Shown here: piece by piece, positions 44,719 to 59,800 of the stretch
Layout of the letters: each line of letters begins with the position of its first letter
Numbering within the stretch: the first letter of the stretch is position 1
Source of the DNA: Myrica gale
Taxonomy: Eukaryota > Streptophyta > Magnoliopsida > Fagales > Myricaceae
Assembly: GCA_963930655.1 (NCBI GenBank)
Contig: OZ005610.1
Span: forward strand, 3,539,001-3,603,000
Direction of reading: 5' to 3'
Length of the DNA stretch: 64,000 bases
Translations under genes and position numbers: made by a program
Notes under the pieces: generated by a model
The model's database searches: none
Seen by the model: only the letters and a program-made list of their open reading frames with translations
Told to the model about the DNA's origin: nothing

Positions 44719-46656
44719 GAGTAATGATATACGAAGGACTGAAGACTGACTTTTACCCGACTCAGCCTACGTGGTATCATCAATTTTTTTTTAAAAATAA
44801 AAACTGCTCACAAAACGGTTCAAACTCTGTTAGTCTATTCTCTGTTTAAAATGTCATTCTTCTTTATTTTACTCTCTCTATCTTTCTTTTATACTTTGCC
44901 ACACCATTCTTTTATACTTTACTCTCTTCATCTTCAATCTGCCACACCATTCTTTTATGCTTTACTCTCTCCACCTCCGGAAAGCAACACAACTACATGT
45001 ATATCTCTTTGAAATTTTTCTTTACAAGTTACGATGGATATAGGTATCATTTATGCGTTAAGCCACTGCTTAGCAATATGCATAGAATCTCAATATCATT
45101 CTATTTTTTGTTGTTTCATTTTTTTTTCAACAAACTACAAATGGGAAGGAAATCTGAAGTGATTAAATAAGTTGTTCTTGCTTTGTTTCAGACCTTGGAA
45201 AAGTTCATCTCCTTCCTCAATTCGTCTCGGGCAGGAGGTACTAGAACGAGATTTTATGGGTTAACTCTCCAGAATCACCCATGGGAAGAGGACAAAAAGA
45301 GAGAAAGGAGCTCATTTGCATAGATTAGATGGTTTCTGGTCTTTTCCAGTCTCTAGAGTTCTATGAGTTTCAGCTAACCAAGTGGTGGGTACTTGGGTGT
45401 GTGCTGTTGGTGGACTGAGTTTGTGACTTTGTAAACGGGAATACTTCAAGCACTTTCAGTTTAAATCTTTGTAAATCATTCATCTAATGAGCATGTAGTT
45501 TTTGAAATTTTTTTTGTTATGTTCAACCAGGCCTTGTGTATTGTATGGATTTTCTAGAGAAAAATATTGATTGGTTGCAATTAAGATTGTAATCTCTCCT
45601 CAAAGGTTGGTGTGTTATGCCTTAACTTATTCAAAAATTTGTAAGCTCTATGAATGATCATTTTGCTCTATTTAACACGTTATAACAAAGATCAAAATAG
45701 ACATATAAACATCATAGTATGCAACTCCAACTGTATATTGATTATATTCCAAAATAAAATAGGTCAAATCCAATAGGTCCAGGCGCCAAGTTTTGATATC
45801 CTTGCAAATTATGTACAAAAAATTATAGATGGTACTCGATATTTTATACTAATCCCAAAGACATAATCTTGATAATGTTTTTATTTTATTAAATTACCTG
45901 AGTAACTACACTATCTTGAGTTCTAGTTACGTAGTCATGCTGAATATCATATACTGGAGGCAATGGAGTTTCACTTGTGTTCAATGAATATCAAACTGTT
46001 TTTGTTCATTTTCATATGATCATGTTCTATACTATGCAGTGAGTGTTTGATTGCGATAAAATTACTATCTTCTTCATGTATTCCAGTAACCAATTCATTT
46101 CTTTTGTGCAATTTTCTACATTGGAGTAGTTTCTAGAAAAGTTGGCTTAACCGGGTTAATGTATTCGTCGTTGGTCGATTGGGTCTTAAATTTGTAACTT
46201 TTTTTTTTCTTTTAATTTGGATTGGTTAAGGCGTGGAAGTGTTGGGGCCTCTGATGGGGTCCTTTCTTTAACCTTGAATTTATCAATAACTATTTTATAA
46301 AAAAAAAACTGAGTTCAAAACAAATCGAAAAGGAAAACAGCGACTTAAAGCATAAATGGTACCCATATCCATCCGTAACTTATAGAGAAAAATTTTAAAG
46401 AGATATACCTGTGGCTGTGTTGCTTTTCGGAGGCGGAGAGAGTAAGAAGAATGGTGCGGTAGATTAGAGATGGAGAGAGTAAAATAGAGGAGAGAATAAA
46501 GTAAAGAAGAATGACGTTTTGGAGAGAGAATAGACTAACGGCGTTTGAACGTTTTGTGAGCTGCTTTTATTTTTAAAAAATTTGATGATACCACGTAGGC
46601 TGAGAGTAGGGTAAAAGTCGGTCTCCAGTCCTTCGTATATTCGTATATCATTACTC
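44719..46656. mobile_element. Non-autonomous Mutator-like element, 1.94 kb with long TIRs
   Basis: Terminal inverted repeats of about 230 bp start GAGTAATGATATACGAAGGA on the left; the right end is its complement. The element is flanked by a 10-bp duplication ccaaaatgag (44709-44718, 46657-46666). TIR-MULEs have long TIRs and 9-11 bp duplications. The left TIR has an internal duplication (two caccattcttttat blocks); the right end has an extra cgtatatt. No transposase frame is present. The 1.4-kb interior is not obviously repetitive, so it may carry captured host sequence (Pack-MULE), though I recognise none. Confidence 0.85.
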
Positions 46657-46666
46657 CCAAAATGAG

Positions 46667-47822
46667 ATAACAACGAGAATGCAGCCTCCAATAGCGACAA
46701 GGCAATGAACTGTACTGTATATACTGATTGTGTTTAATCTGATTAGTCGTTAGGCACTTGGCCTGCTGTTTTCATATTAATTTTTAGCAGTATTGATTTT
46801 ACCTATTCTTCTGAGTCATTTGAGATTATTAAAGCTATTTTAATTGATCAAATGATGTTTAGAAGTTTGTTCTTTATATAAGATATATGTTTGATAAATA
46901 AATCGTTTAGTTTTTCTTGTAAGATTGAGTTTTTTAAAAAAATGGTCCCAGGATTTTAATTGAGGAAATGCTGATTACCTACATAATCGCTCCATGAGGA
47001 GAAAAAACAAAAACAAGATTTATTTTTCAATTTGCGCAAAAATGATCATCATTTTCTTGGTCCAGGATTCTCGTTGAGTAATTCCATGTTAGTGTTGTAA
47101 AAAACTGTAAGATTCTAGTAAAATTGTGAATATTTATGTAAAATAGTGTTTATAAGTGTTTGGGTAAATGATAGAAAGAGATGATTTGATGTAATTATTT
47201 AGTAAAAAAATATTGGAATTAGGTGAAAAAATATAGAGAGAATTTATTATATATATATATTTAAAATGTATTGAAGTTTGTGTAAAAAGTATTGGTATTT
47301 GTGTTTGAATTCTTAAGATGTTCTGTGATATTTTTGTGAATAGATTTGAATCCTAGAAAAAACTTGAAAACAAACGTTACCCTGGTGAAGTTGAAATCAC
47401 GCGACACCGGGCGAGCTAGAGTTATGAAAGGTATTCTGGTGCATAGTGTGCTATATAATACAGTCCAGCCAGAAGAATGCAATTGCAAAACACTCGTGAA
47501 GACTAATTGGAAACGTTATCCTAATTCTACAATGATCCTGCGATGAATCCTTTTCCTATACATCTGTGTCTTCATTTGCCTTTCGAAAATACCAATCGAT
47601 TGTTTTCAATCAAACCACAAGTGGGGGGAAAAGAAGAAAGCAAAGAGCAGGTTCTCAAGTGCTCACCGTTAAAAATGATCTTCTCCTCCAGGGACGGACA
47701 AGATTGATTCCGAGCATCCTTTCAAGGCCACATCTTCATCATTGTTTGCATGTGATTAGAGTGATTTTCCCCTTCCAAATAAATGACCTACTTTGCATAA
47801 CTAGAGGCTTCTCGAGTGTCTT
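46667..47822. other. Spacer between MULE and NOF1 3' end
   Basis: AT-rich. 47090-47330 has motifs like the small repeat family at 17.65 and 19.03 kb. The frames at 47346-47546 and 47566-47826 are short and not recognisable. The left end of the NOF1 3' UTR lies at the right edge. Confidence 0.4.
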
Positions 47823-50800
47823 CTAACAGAAAACGAAGACACCCTTCTCTGAGGTTGCCATCCTTTTTGCTGAAGCAGTTCCAACTATTCTCTCCAGCTA
47901 AAATACAGCAAGAGAAGTGGGACAACGTAAATAACCCTTATCACTAAACTACACTAAAGAAAAAGAAAAAAGCGTCAGTGAGACAAAGGTATTAGTTATT
48001 TCATGTGATGTGAGAACACCACTGACTTAAGATGTCTTAGCTACCATCATCTTACAACACCATTCATTATCATCGACCACCTTAGCAAACCATTTTATCA
48101 TTATCATCAACTACAACTGATAATGCACCAACAGAACACTAGTTTCACCACCATCGAGCATACCCTACACTTCCATCATTAGAGAACATATGTAATTCAT
48201 GTTTTAGTGTACCAATAAAGAGAGCAGAATATTACCCGGAAATGATCGAAGCGAGAAAAGAGCACCGTGCATGACATGCTATGGGAACCATCAAGCATAT
48301 TAACAATCTGCAAAGTCCGATTGAAAAGTTTGAAGAGAGACATTATATTGTGTGTTACCCATCCAAAAAAAAGAAAAAACAAACAAACAAATGAATAGGT
48401 ACATATGGACGACCTCCCTAGACACAGCAACAATCCAATGGGGCAGCTAGGAGAAAGGCAACCAATATTACAAGATCCTCACCTCAGGGTAAAACTCCTT
48501 CCGCTCTGGAAGTGAATAGATTATCAAATTCTGAATTCCACGAATCTACAAGCAAGGAAATATAGATCGAGAAGTCAATACTACTACTACTACCACATAA
48601 CTGATTCTGATGTTCAAAGCCATACTTTGGAGGTGTCAGAGGAGTAAATCAAGCATACCAACATGAAATCATTAGTACAAGGTTATCCCAGCTATTTCAA
48701 TAACCATTAGTAACTTCAATTCTTTTCCTTTTTTTTTTTTCATTCCCTAATCATCTACTACATTATTCAAAGGGAAAAAAAAATTCAAGGTTAGGGTTAG
48801 ACTTAGGAATCCATAAAGTTACACACAGGATCTACAGAGATATAGTAAAGCTAACAAAAATATATAGCATCAATTCGGAAAAATTGCAAAAGCAATCTAC
48901 AGTACCTTGTATCGGAAGTAAAAGTGAGCCCTCTCAGTGTAAAGCATAATTTTCCGCTTTCCTTCAAAGAACCAAACACGGGCACGGGAAATATCACTCT
49001 GTTCTGTGTACCTGAGGAACAAGGGCAATACTTTTCTGTGTAATTACTTTGAAACCAAGGGATTGGCTGAATGCTTCAGTGAGATGTATATAATGGGCTG
49101 AAACAAGCAATGAGAACAGGAAAAGAGAAAAAGAGATGACAGCTTCTTACTCCCCAAGCAGACAGAAAGATGCATCCTGCGACTTCAAAAAATTCCGAAT
49201 TCGAACAAATTCGAAGTACGAACTGATAAATAGCATAACGCCTCCCTGCACGGAAAGTTCCCTTGCAGTTTAAAACACTAGACCATTTAAATATTATCAC
49301 AGCAAACGACTTAAATATGTACTGCAATATTCAAGTAAAATACAAGCACCTGAACTGAATCTTTTATCTTCGGGAACACCTGCACAGAAAGAATCATTAC
49401 TTTCATATCTTGCAAGCTGACTGAAGTAAAAAGTTTGTTAATCAGCAGATACATAATTTCGGTCTTCACACCAGGATTTTGTTTAAAGACTAAGGAGAAA
49501 AGATAGGACGAGTCTCATTAAAGCCCAAAACGAGTGAAGCAGATGAAGATTTGAAGATGGATGAGTTGTGGCCTAATAAAAGATAAGATGGAAATCGAGA
49601 TTTTTGCACAAATATGGACATACGCCAAATTTGGGTAACAAAATCAGTCAAGAGTTCCTGAGATGTTCCATATGCACAACAAGCCTTATAACAAACGCAT
49701 CAGTGTTATTTCAGGGTGAGCGAGCAAACTGATTAAAGGGAATGTCTAAAATGACATGGGTGGTAAGGAAGTATATTCCTACTAAAGTAAGAGAGGATGT
49801 TGAGTAGATCAGGGGGAGTTGGCTTTCCAATACCCTAAACCTGGAAGTCGACACTATACTTGTCAAGAAAAACTTCCATTACCTACCCATGACTGACCAA
49901 CGCTAAAAACCGACCATTTGGGTCAGTTTGAGTCACATTTGTCAGGTCAAGTATTTTGCCCAGCTCTGTCTAGAAACTGGATAATTACAGAGAACTCAAA
50001 ACAAAATGTCACTTTCTTGAAGGATATAACTCCTGTACTAAACGTTTGTACATAAAATGCCAAGCCAATCACAGGCAGAGGGAATCTGTAAGGTAAAAAA
50101 GAAACCATCTAGTTAACAAAAGCAGAAATGGTTAGTGTCTCATGAACCTACATAGCTAAGTTTCGCATAAACAAAGGTCAAAGTTCAAACTTCTTACCTA
50201 TATTTATAATACATGCAGGACTTGGAACCTTCACAAATTCAATACATCCATTTCATAATGGACCAAACGTGTAAATTACAAACTAAAATTGCCAACAATA
50301 AATGACAATTGATATCGTATGATGCATTTCTATGACTAAACCAACAAAGTAATGTTTCCAACCAAACCTTCTTAACAAAATACTCAAAACGAGCATCATC
50401 AGCATCTGTTATTGAGTCCACATCAAATCGCTCATAAATCTGCAAATTCAAAGAGAAACAAAATGCATTAACATACTGAAACTTAATGTTTATCCTTGAA
50501 GAGATGACAGATTTAAAACAGCGACCAATCTCCCCTACTTAAGTCCCTAACACAGGGGATGGGCGGGGGCCACTATCCCCCCAAAACAATTGCAAACCTT
50601 AACAAATTGTTTATCCCTGCCCCCCCCCCCCAAATCTAAGCCTCTTGAAGATCCATCACCCAAAAAAGGAAAAAAAAACAACTAAAATGGTCTACAAATA
50701 AATATAGATTGTGGATAATTAAAGGCAGTGTTATAGCATTTACTTGCCCAGAAAAAATTGAAAATGTTTCCTTTTTTGCATTTTTACATTATTTTTTAAA

Positions 50801-53800
50801 CAAAATCATCAATAAATTTTTAAATTAAATAAAAATCCCCTTAGAACTATATGTACTTTTTTTTTCTACTATCTGACCAGCTTCTCACTTTTGTATGTTT
50901 AGATTTTTGTCCTATATTATGCTTATAGTTACCCAATTATTTTATGCTTGTATTATGTTTCATTGATTGGTAAAAATTTCTCTACAAATATAGTAGTGCT
51001 TAAGCTTTTTCTATATTTTGTTAGAATAATGAGAGAAATTGATCAGAATGCAATAACCTTATGCAAGATACTTTTAAGAATACCTACATTTTATAGATGT
51101 TGTACAAATTTGGTGCTATAAACAATTTTAGTTACTACTTAAAATTTATTTTTAACAATATGATTTTATTATCCCCCCCCCCCAAAAAAAAAGAAAAAAA
51201 CTTTTGGCTCCGCCACTGCCTGACATCCTCACCAAATCCGCATTATACTTCCCTATTCTCATATCATATAGTGTTATTAAATTAGCTATAATATCATTGG
51301 TCACAAACCAAAGAAGGCAGGATATATGATGTTAGGGGGTTCCAATTATGACTATAATTAGTTCTCTTGGGGTTACAGATGTTGCTAGAGTTTCTCCAAC
51401 CTAGTAACTAATCCTTTTAACATATAGCGCAGATGTGGTTAACGCTTCCTCCAAGCATTACATTTTTTCTTTGTTCATCTTATTTCGTTTTCTTGTCGCC
51501 GGTTAACTTGTTTACCTTTCCTCCTGACAAAAGACTATCTTCCCTCTACATGGGATAGAAAATGCAAACAAAGACACCAGTTTGCGATTTGTATGCACAA
51601 TGGATAAATGAACTTTCTAAAATGATCATCGGACACAACTGAGGTTCTTTGTTTGTTTTGCTTAGAGGTGAGATGCAGCCTTACAACAAACTTGGGAGAG
51701 AGGGAACTGGCTGTGGGATGACAGAGGAAACAGCACAGCCAATAGTACAACCAAAAGATGATGAATAACAGATGAATTGAACTGTCAATAAAATAAAACC
51801 TACAATGTACTACGATCCCCTTCGTAAAATTGTGCAACCATTAACGAGGCCTTTCATAATTGTACATACCATTATAGTCCTTGAAACTTTGACCCAGATT
51901 ATGCCTTAAGATATCCCACAACCAGCTCAAATTTAAGCATACAGCAGCACTGTGAGGCAGACGTACCTGCCGTACTTGGAGTATCACTTTTGGAAGAACA
52001 CCTTTGTACTCACACACCAACTTCACCTGTAAACATAACAAACCGTGTTGATATCATAAAGTTATAGTAGTTGAGAAATTATATACAAGACACTTTGTTT
52101 TTTGCATATACAAGACACTTTTTACTTGAAAAGAAACTTTCATAAGCAGTAATGTCCTATTCAGTTTTTAATTGACAGCAAAGTAGATCAATTTTTTATT
52201 GCTTATCATCGTACCTTTCCTTTTCCATCCTATTTACACCAGAACATAAGATAATTAAAAGGAAATAGTAATCACAAAACCTTCTTAGAAAGCAAATAAT
52301 CAACTATACAGATGAAAGCAAAAGGTTCGCCATTTTTCTTTACCTTTTTTTTCACCTTTATAGATTTCTCACGATTGGGGTTTAAAACAGCAAGGTGTAA
52401 AGAAGACTGTCTTAGAATGTAATGAGTACAATTCGATGCTAGGCTGAAAATGAGATGGGACTTCCTTGGACTTAAAAGTAGAAATGCACAGATGGGACTA
52501 CTTTGGCTAAAAATTCAGCTTGCATGTCACACAGCCAAGAGGATCCACTACAACCAGTCCATTTAGATCAACACTTAAGAAGAGAAAATAAAGCAGAGAA
52601 GAAATAAGAACCAAGTGAATCCATTGAAATGCTTGGTAACATGTAATGTTGTATGTAAGGTTAGAAGCCAGTCTGAGGATGGCTAATAACTTGGCATGCC
52701 TACAAAGAAGATAAAAGATGAGTAAAAGAATATCAACGTACCTTTCCTTGGTAGTTACTACAATGGTGATTGAACAAAGCATTGATATCTGGGACAGGAA
52801 AGCACAAAATAGTTTAAGAAACATCCAATGTTGTAGTTCTAGTCAAAGTTCTGTGATCCGAAGCTCTGAATTGCTCTCAAGGCAAGCTGGATTATGCATA
52901 CACACAAAGGGAGACCTTCTGGAATGACCAAGCTACGATCTACCTTTACAAAACAATTTGCAAACGTGGCTAAAGGAAACCCACAATAGAGCATGGTGCT
53001 TTTTGACTGGATTTCTAGAAATACAAAAAACTAAAAGCACATGCATAAATAAAACTGGCAATGTTCTCATCAAAGACCAAGCTTTATAAATATTAGAATA
53101 TCTATTGAATAATTTCATTCACCTATTCCTATCTGCTTAGCTTTTAGGGGAACCACTGATTTAGCACAGTATTAGAACAGTGATCTTAAGTGCAAACTTT
53201 AGTTCTATTTTGTAAGACCTATTCAAGTTTCATATTTCAATGGTTATGCCCACCTCATAAGGGGGAGTGGAATGTGACCTGCAAATGAGGGTTGAGTGGT
53301 GCAACAAAATGTAAAGATCATATTCATCCCTTCCTATCAATTTAGGCTTTGGGGACAAACAGAGATGTAACAATAAAAATAGCAGAAAACAGACCTGGGT
53401 TAGAATAATAGCCCAAAATGATTGTTTGCCTAAAAAACCTTGCATGTCGATTCAGATACCTAAATCAAAGATAAGTTAGAGGAGTCAATATATTTCTACA
53501 AAGAATCTAAGATGAAACGTCTAAAAAGACAAGTTTGCCATTGCTAAAACCAAAATATTTGAAACCCAAATAGGAAACTTTCTGTTAACATTCCACTATA
53601 CTAGGGGTTACCTTAGCCTAGTCCATACCCAGAAGAACAAACAAATAAGAAAAAAATGAGATAAAGAAAAAAAACTAATTGAATTGGGGAGGAAGAATAG
53701 AAACACAATGTTCATATCAATATCAAAAATATCACTGCAAACCTACCAATGTCGAATGCGTTGAATATCAGTTCGAGGCCGCTTAGATGGTATGTGATTC

Positions 53801-56800
53801 AATTGTTCAACAACTGTATTCACATGGGACCAATTCTAGAAAATTTTCATCAAAAAAGGGAAGAGAGAAACAAAAAAAGGGGTAAGAACCAGAATTGACT
53901 TTATTCTCCTTATGAACTGCAAAAGATAGATTTCAAGTAAATTGACTGCTCCACATACTTGCATTGCTATGACATCCGCATGATCAATGATTAGAACCTG
54001 CACGTGGAAAATACTCTTTTTATCACTATAAGGGTAATATATAATTATTTTTTTCAAAAGCGACTGAGGAAGTATGAACTCATACTCCTGTGAAACTAAA
54101 AAATAAGACAAATCACCTCTATCGAAGAAAGATAATCGATGTCCTTTTCCTTAAATTTTTGTGCCTCCCAAATTTTCTGAGAAATATGAAAAGTCGCGTT
54201 ACTTCCATTTTTAGCAAAAACAATCAAAACGGTATCAACCCCCATAAAACTTGACAGGATAACAACAATATGTAAACATCTCCATGTATACAAAGCAAGC
54301 CAATGTAACATTATACAGGTAGGAAAAAGCAACTACTAGTTTGACATGCACTAAAACATTTTACGCTGCCCTTGATGTGCAAATGTTGCACATAAAAAAA
54401 AAAAACTTCTTTCACTCCATTGTCCCTCAACAATGGAGGATTGCTTGCAAATGCTGCTAAGATAATGAAATTTCCATCATTATGAAGTTTACGGTTACAT
54501 GTGCTTAAACAAAACAGCACCAATAGCATAATTCCAACCAGATTGTAATGCATCTCCAAAAGAAATGAATTAAACAGAGAGAAAATTGACTTGCTAAACA
54601 GATAATCACTGTATTCTCCTAGCTTGATGGAGACGTGAGAGAATAATGAACATACTACTTTCATTGCTAGCCTTCTATGGATCTGCCAGTCAAGGAGTAT
54701 GTTTAAAGCTAGTACTTAAGTATACAGTCATCAAAAGAGCTGGATAGTGAAATTAGCTCCATTAACATATGCGAAAGATTGTTGAACTGGGGATCAACTG
54801 CTGAATAGTGAAAGGGGATCAACTGCTGCAATTTCATCCCCTTCCCAAATAAACATCTAAAAGAAATTGACTTATGTACCCATTATCTTGCAGACTAGCC
54901 TTGCAAAAAACACAGGCACTGACCTGAGCCGTGAGAAGAGGCTCAAGGACAAAAGAAATGGCAGCATGCCCATAATGCACAAATAATGTAAGATATAGAT
55001 TTGGACCTCAAAAGTTCAAAGGCAGCCCACCAATTACAGATCTCCTAGAATGTTGGACAAGGACCAGATATTAACAAAATTCCATAATGCAGTATGAAGT
55101 TTCAAGGAGAACTTTGGGTTTGCTTGAGTTAGCATCTGATCAGAGGATTTTCGTTTGTGAGGAGTGGATCCTTTAGCAAAATCCTGAAATATACTTAGGT
55201 CCCCTATTGCTCGGAGCCAATAGGATTCAAAACCTAAGAATTCAAAATATATGGCTGTTATAACTTGATTTTGTTTCTTTCCTGCTGAAGTCCTAAATAT
55301 ATTACTCAACTTGTCATTACTCTCAAATAGACTTTTCTATGCATGTCGGATGTGGCTAATATTCAAATTGATTCATCTATCTAATAAAAAGTTATCCGCC
55401 AATTTGAGCAGTGTCCAACAGCCATATACATCCCCCAGTCATGTTCTATCAACATAAGGCAGGTTATGTGAAGTGTCCAGGTACCCTAGCTTATTGAGTA
55501 TGTATTTTGTTAAAGCATCTTGCAACAACAGTTTCTTGCACCACTGGATGAATTCACAAACACAAAGTTCCAAGGTCTTATAAGACAGGTCTCAGGCAGC
55601 ACCATATAGCCTTTGGATCAAGCCAAATTATTCTCATTCAATAATAAAACTATATCTTGTGCATCAAGACAAAATAAAGACATGGCTTTGCATGCCAGAA
55701 AAGGTCCTGATGTGCTGTGCATAATAAATTCCTTGGAGTAATAAAGAGAGAAAAGAACATCTATATAAAAGCTGAACCAGTCTCCAGGATAATGAATTGG
55801 AACAATCTGAACAAACAAATGAAATAAATCAATGCTCACCCCGATCAAACGAACTGGAGAAGCAACAATCATGTCTGAGGAATGGAAATCACTGTACAAC
55901 TTTATGCTCCTCCTAGAAAAGCATTAAAGAAGAAAGGTGGGAAGAAAATGAGTCAACGAGAAAATCCACACCAGCTGCATTTACACTTAAAATACCAGTT
56001 AAACCAATGAGGGTAATCTATTTCTCTTCGGAGGCAATCAATGTCATGTACTTCATTTGACTAGTGAAGTATTCAAGTTTATGGCCAACAGATTTAGAAT
56101 ACACAATTAGATCCAACAATTTCGACAAAGAATTGGACATTTTCGCTCTAAATTTATAGCTTTTAGCCTCACATACAAAGCATTTAAATCATTCTTTTCA
56201 CTACGGGTGACGAAGTCTTTGACAGATCATTAGGACGTCATAACTGAGACTGTAAATTTCCTAGATTTTATAGGTCATCAATGCACATTGAAGAAAATTT
56301 ACCTAGTAAACTTAATTCCAAACATAAACTGATCCTCATCATCCCTTTTTCCACCAAAAAGTGCTTGAAAATCAGAAGGTTTTGAAGACTTCAGAGCTCT
56401 TGAATTACCCTGGGCATCATGTGACAACTCATCCTTGTCCTCATTGTCTTCATCCTCTTGAGTTCCAAATTCTTTAAGGAGACGATCAAGGTGCTCCACG
56501 TTAACCTGTGAACACCAGTACAATAGGTTTAGCAGATAGGAAAAAAAACCTTTAATATTTGGACTATTCTCTTCACTCAAAGCGAAAACATTAAAAAAAA
56601 CTCAAGAACTTTTTATAATATTTTCGATGATAAAATAGCAGGAGAATTTTATGTGTGCAGGAAGAAATAAGAAGTACAAATATCTCAAAATGTTACAGGA
56701 AGGCATTTCCTTAAAAGCAATAATTTCAGCGATGATCACAAATTAGCACAAAAGTTGCACTAATATAGAATCATACTAAAAACTCCCAAAATCCTCCCAA

Positions 56801-59800
56801 TGCACCACTCCGTACACAATCTAATCAAAACGAAACTTAACCATGAAGACGAAAACAACAATCCTAAAGAGTTTTATTAAACCATTATACATCTGGTATA
56901 GTTTTTATCTTATCGTCTCTAATATCTTTTAATTATTAATTAATAGACAATTAAAAAACAAAACCTAAATCACAAAATATTAAAGATTTTTAAAAAGAGG
57001 GTGAGACCCACTGAATCTTTACTATCTAGAGGTTTTCACTTTCCGACGTCTTATGCAGATATCTGAATCAGAAAGAGTAGGCAGCTGCCTAAGTCAATGT
57101 GAGTGACCCAACTTATATGCTAAAGCAAAAGTACAGATCAAGCTGGTGAGAGGACAAAAAAAAAAAATCAGAGATGATCAAATACCTTGTAGGCTAAAGG
57201 GGTCAGTTTGATTAGCCTCTGGACAACACGAAGCGCAATGTGTCTAAGTGGCAATAGGATCAAGACCTGGTGCACATAGCAAAAAATAAATATTCTTCAC
57301 TAAACAAGCATAATGCAACATACTACTAAAAATGATTGGTGAAAGCGAAATAATGAAAAGGGAAAAACAATTTTTCAGGGACTTCAACCTTTTCTTATGG
57401 AACATGTATACAATTTTCCCAATAAAGGAGATAAGTTAGAAGGGAAGGAAACTCATTGAGCCCTTTATAATACAACTGCTACCTTCATATATAAAAGCCC
57501 AAAAGTTTCACATACTAGTTCGTAAAAACCAAGGAAGGGAACTGCCATCTACTTATTTATGTTTCGAACATAATGAGATACTGCACAAAAGCATCTATTG
57601 CAAGTTAAGATATCCACTAAATATCATCAATATCCTACCATAATGTGATTGACACTCAATATAGATAATACAACATCTACGATCAGATTTCTTAAGCAAT
57701 TACAGTTATCACTTGAAATGGAACCACCTAGGGTGGGTGGGTGTTCGGGGGGGGGGGGGAGTTGGACCTCAACGTTTATGTCAATCACAACTCTTGAAAA
57801 CCCTTGAGCTACAGCACTAAGCAAAGGGAGCTTAAGGTGGGTCTTAACATAGACTAACTGACTGTAGGAATTTTAAGGTCAAAGCTTGAACAGTTGAAGC
57901 TGGTATGCAGAGTACGGCAGAAACCGTAACTACTTTTTACACCATTTCAGACGTTTTCTAAATCAATGTTGCACACAGCACTCAGAATACCGCTTCTCCT
58001 GTAGAATCAACAGACTCATTTGCAATCAAACATCCAGAAATGCTAACAATAAATGTAGTAATGCGCTTCCTGATATGTATGCCACGGATATTGTACTGAT
58101 GAAGAAAACAAATCCATGATCAAGAGTCCTCTTTCTTTCACTGGAAATTTTTCCACAAAACAGGTTCTCTGTGTTTCCCAACGTTGTGTCAGGAAAAAAG
58201 TTCTGGCCAACCTAAATGTCTGGGTGTGGCTTTAGAAACAGACCACTAAGGTTGCAAAATGACTTCCGCTTAGCCAGTTCACGTCATTGACACTGTTTGA
58301 GCTTGTTTGCTCACTTGACACCTACCAAGTTGCTATCAAGTGCATAAGCTTTTATGTCAAGTTTATGGCACTGAACCACTAAAAAAAGGAGAGAAAAGTA
58401 AAGTCTAGGTCTTGTTACCATAAGTTAAGTCAACAAGAAAACAATTCAGACTACCTTAGGACGAGTAAACCCATGATCCCGCAAACTATCACCAGCAAGA
58501 TTTTCATTGATAGCACTGTCTGGATGCTTTGCCAGTTTCAAATCATTCTTTTTCACAAGATCTCTAGTTATGAATACATGATTCAGCTGCATAAAATACA
58601 CATTAATAATTCTATGAGAAAAACATGCACCAAAAGCCCATCAAAGAACAAGTGATATTATTAAAAAATGGGAAGTGGCATCCACACACAGAATGCATCA
58701 AGTAAGCATCCATAATGCTCGAGTCTTCTTCCAGTCCTTTGAGATAAAACGGCTTCTTGTTACAGTGCAGTATATCCTGATAGCTGTTGCCTGGAAAAAA
58801 ACATGACAGCACATGCATTTAAATACACATATAACATGTACCACAAAAAAAAAATACACACACACATAACAATGGAACTATTTTAGACTAGTTTGAGAAG
58901 TCAGCAGAAGAAGAAAAAGGTCAACTCTCAGGAAACCATATAATTAGCGGTGCACCAAAACTAATTAAGCCTTCTCCCGCAACAGAAAATACAACGAAAT
59001 GACTAGTTTTACAAAACACGCGAAAACAAAAAGAAAAAGAAAGTTCAACACAACCCAGCAACTTATCTGAGCTACTTCCAATCAACTGCAAGAATCAAAT
59101 TTTCACCACCATTGTGAATTATGGTGTACGACCACATTTGCATACTTCCACACATTCTTATATTTTAGGGAGCATTAACAATACTCTCTATTTAAAATTT
59201 GAATAGGTACCGCATGAGACTTCAATTTTTCCCTTCGGACTTGAAGACAAGGTATGAAAAGAATGAAAGTGATAAAAGCTCGTTCTAGCTATATCCTTGA
59301 GCCATATGCCAGCCCTTAAATCCACAGAGAGCTTCTTGAATGTACAAGACAGTAACAGCATCTATGTTTGATGGTTTTTGCTAGAGTAATATGCATGCAT
59401 CTATCCAACTCCTTTGGATGCCAAGGTAGCGAAAAAATTCATACATGGTATCTTAACCAATGAAAAGAAGAAGAAGAAAGCCTGGGATGTGCAGCCAACC
59501 ACAAGTCAAAAGCTTCCTCGAGTGACAGAAGAAATCTCAAATGTAGAGTGTTCCATCATGTTTGATAGCCTTCACCTCTTTGAGAAAAACAGCTTTGGGC
59601 TTATATAAAAACTAGAGACTATTCATAAGTTTAGAAAATCCAGCCCAAGCATATAAATAAAAAGTTCAGCTCTCTGTGATGTTATGAACAATTCTATCCC
59701 TGATATTCCTTGATCTAATTTTGTGGTCCTAAGATGTTGGTCATGAAACTCCATCAGAGGTGATTCATATCATAGGTTGCTTCTTTACCATGGAAGATGG

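Noticed and set aside
44098-44724. Overlapping frames of 80-131 aa on both strands
   Set aside because: All but the 44279-44476 P3 exon are shadows of that GC-rich exon.
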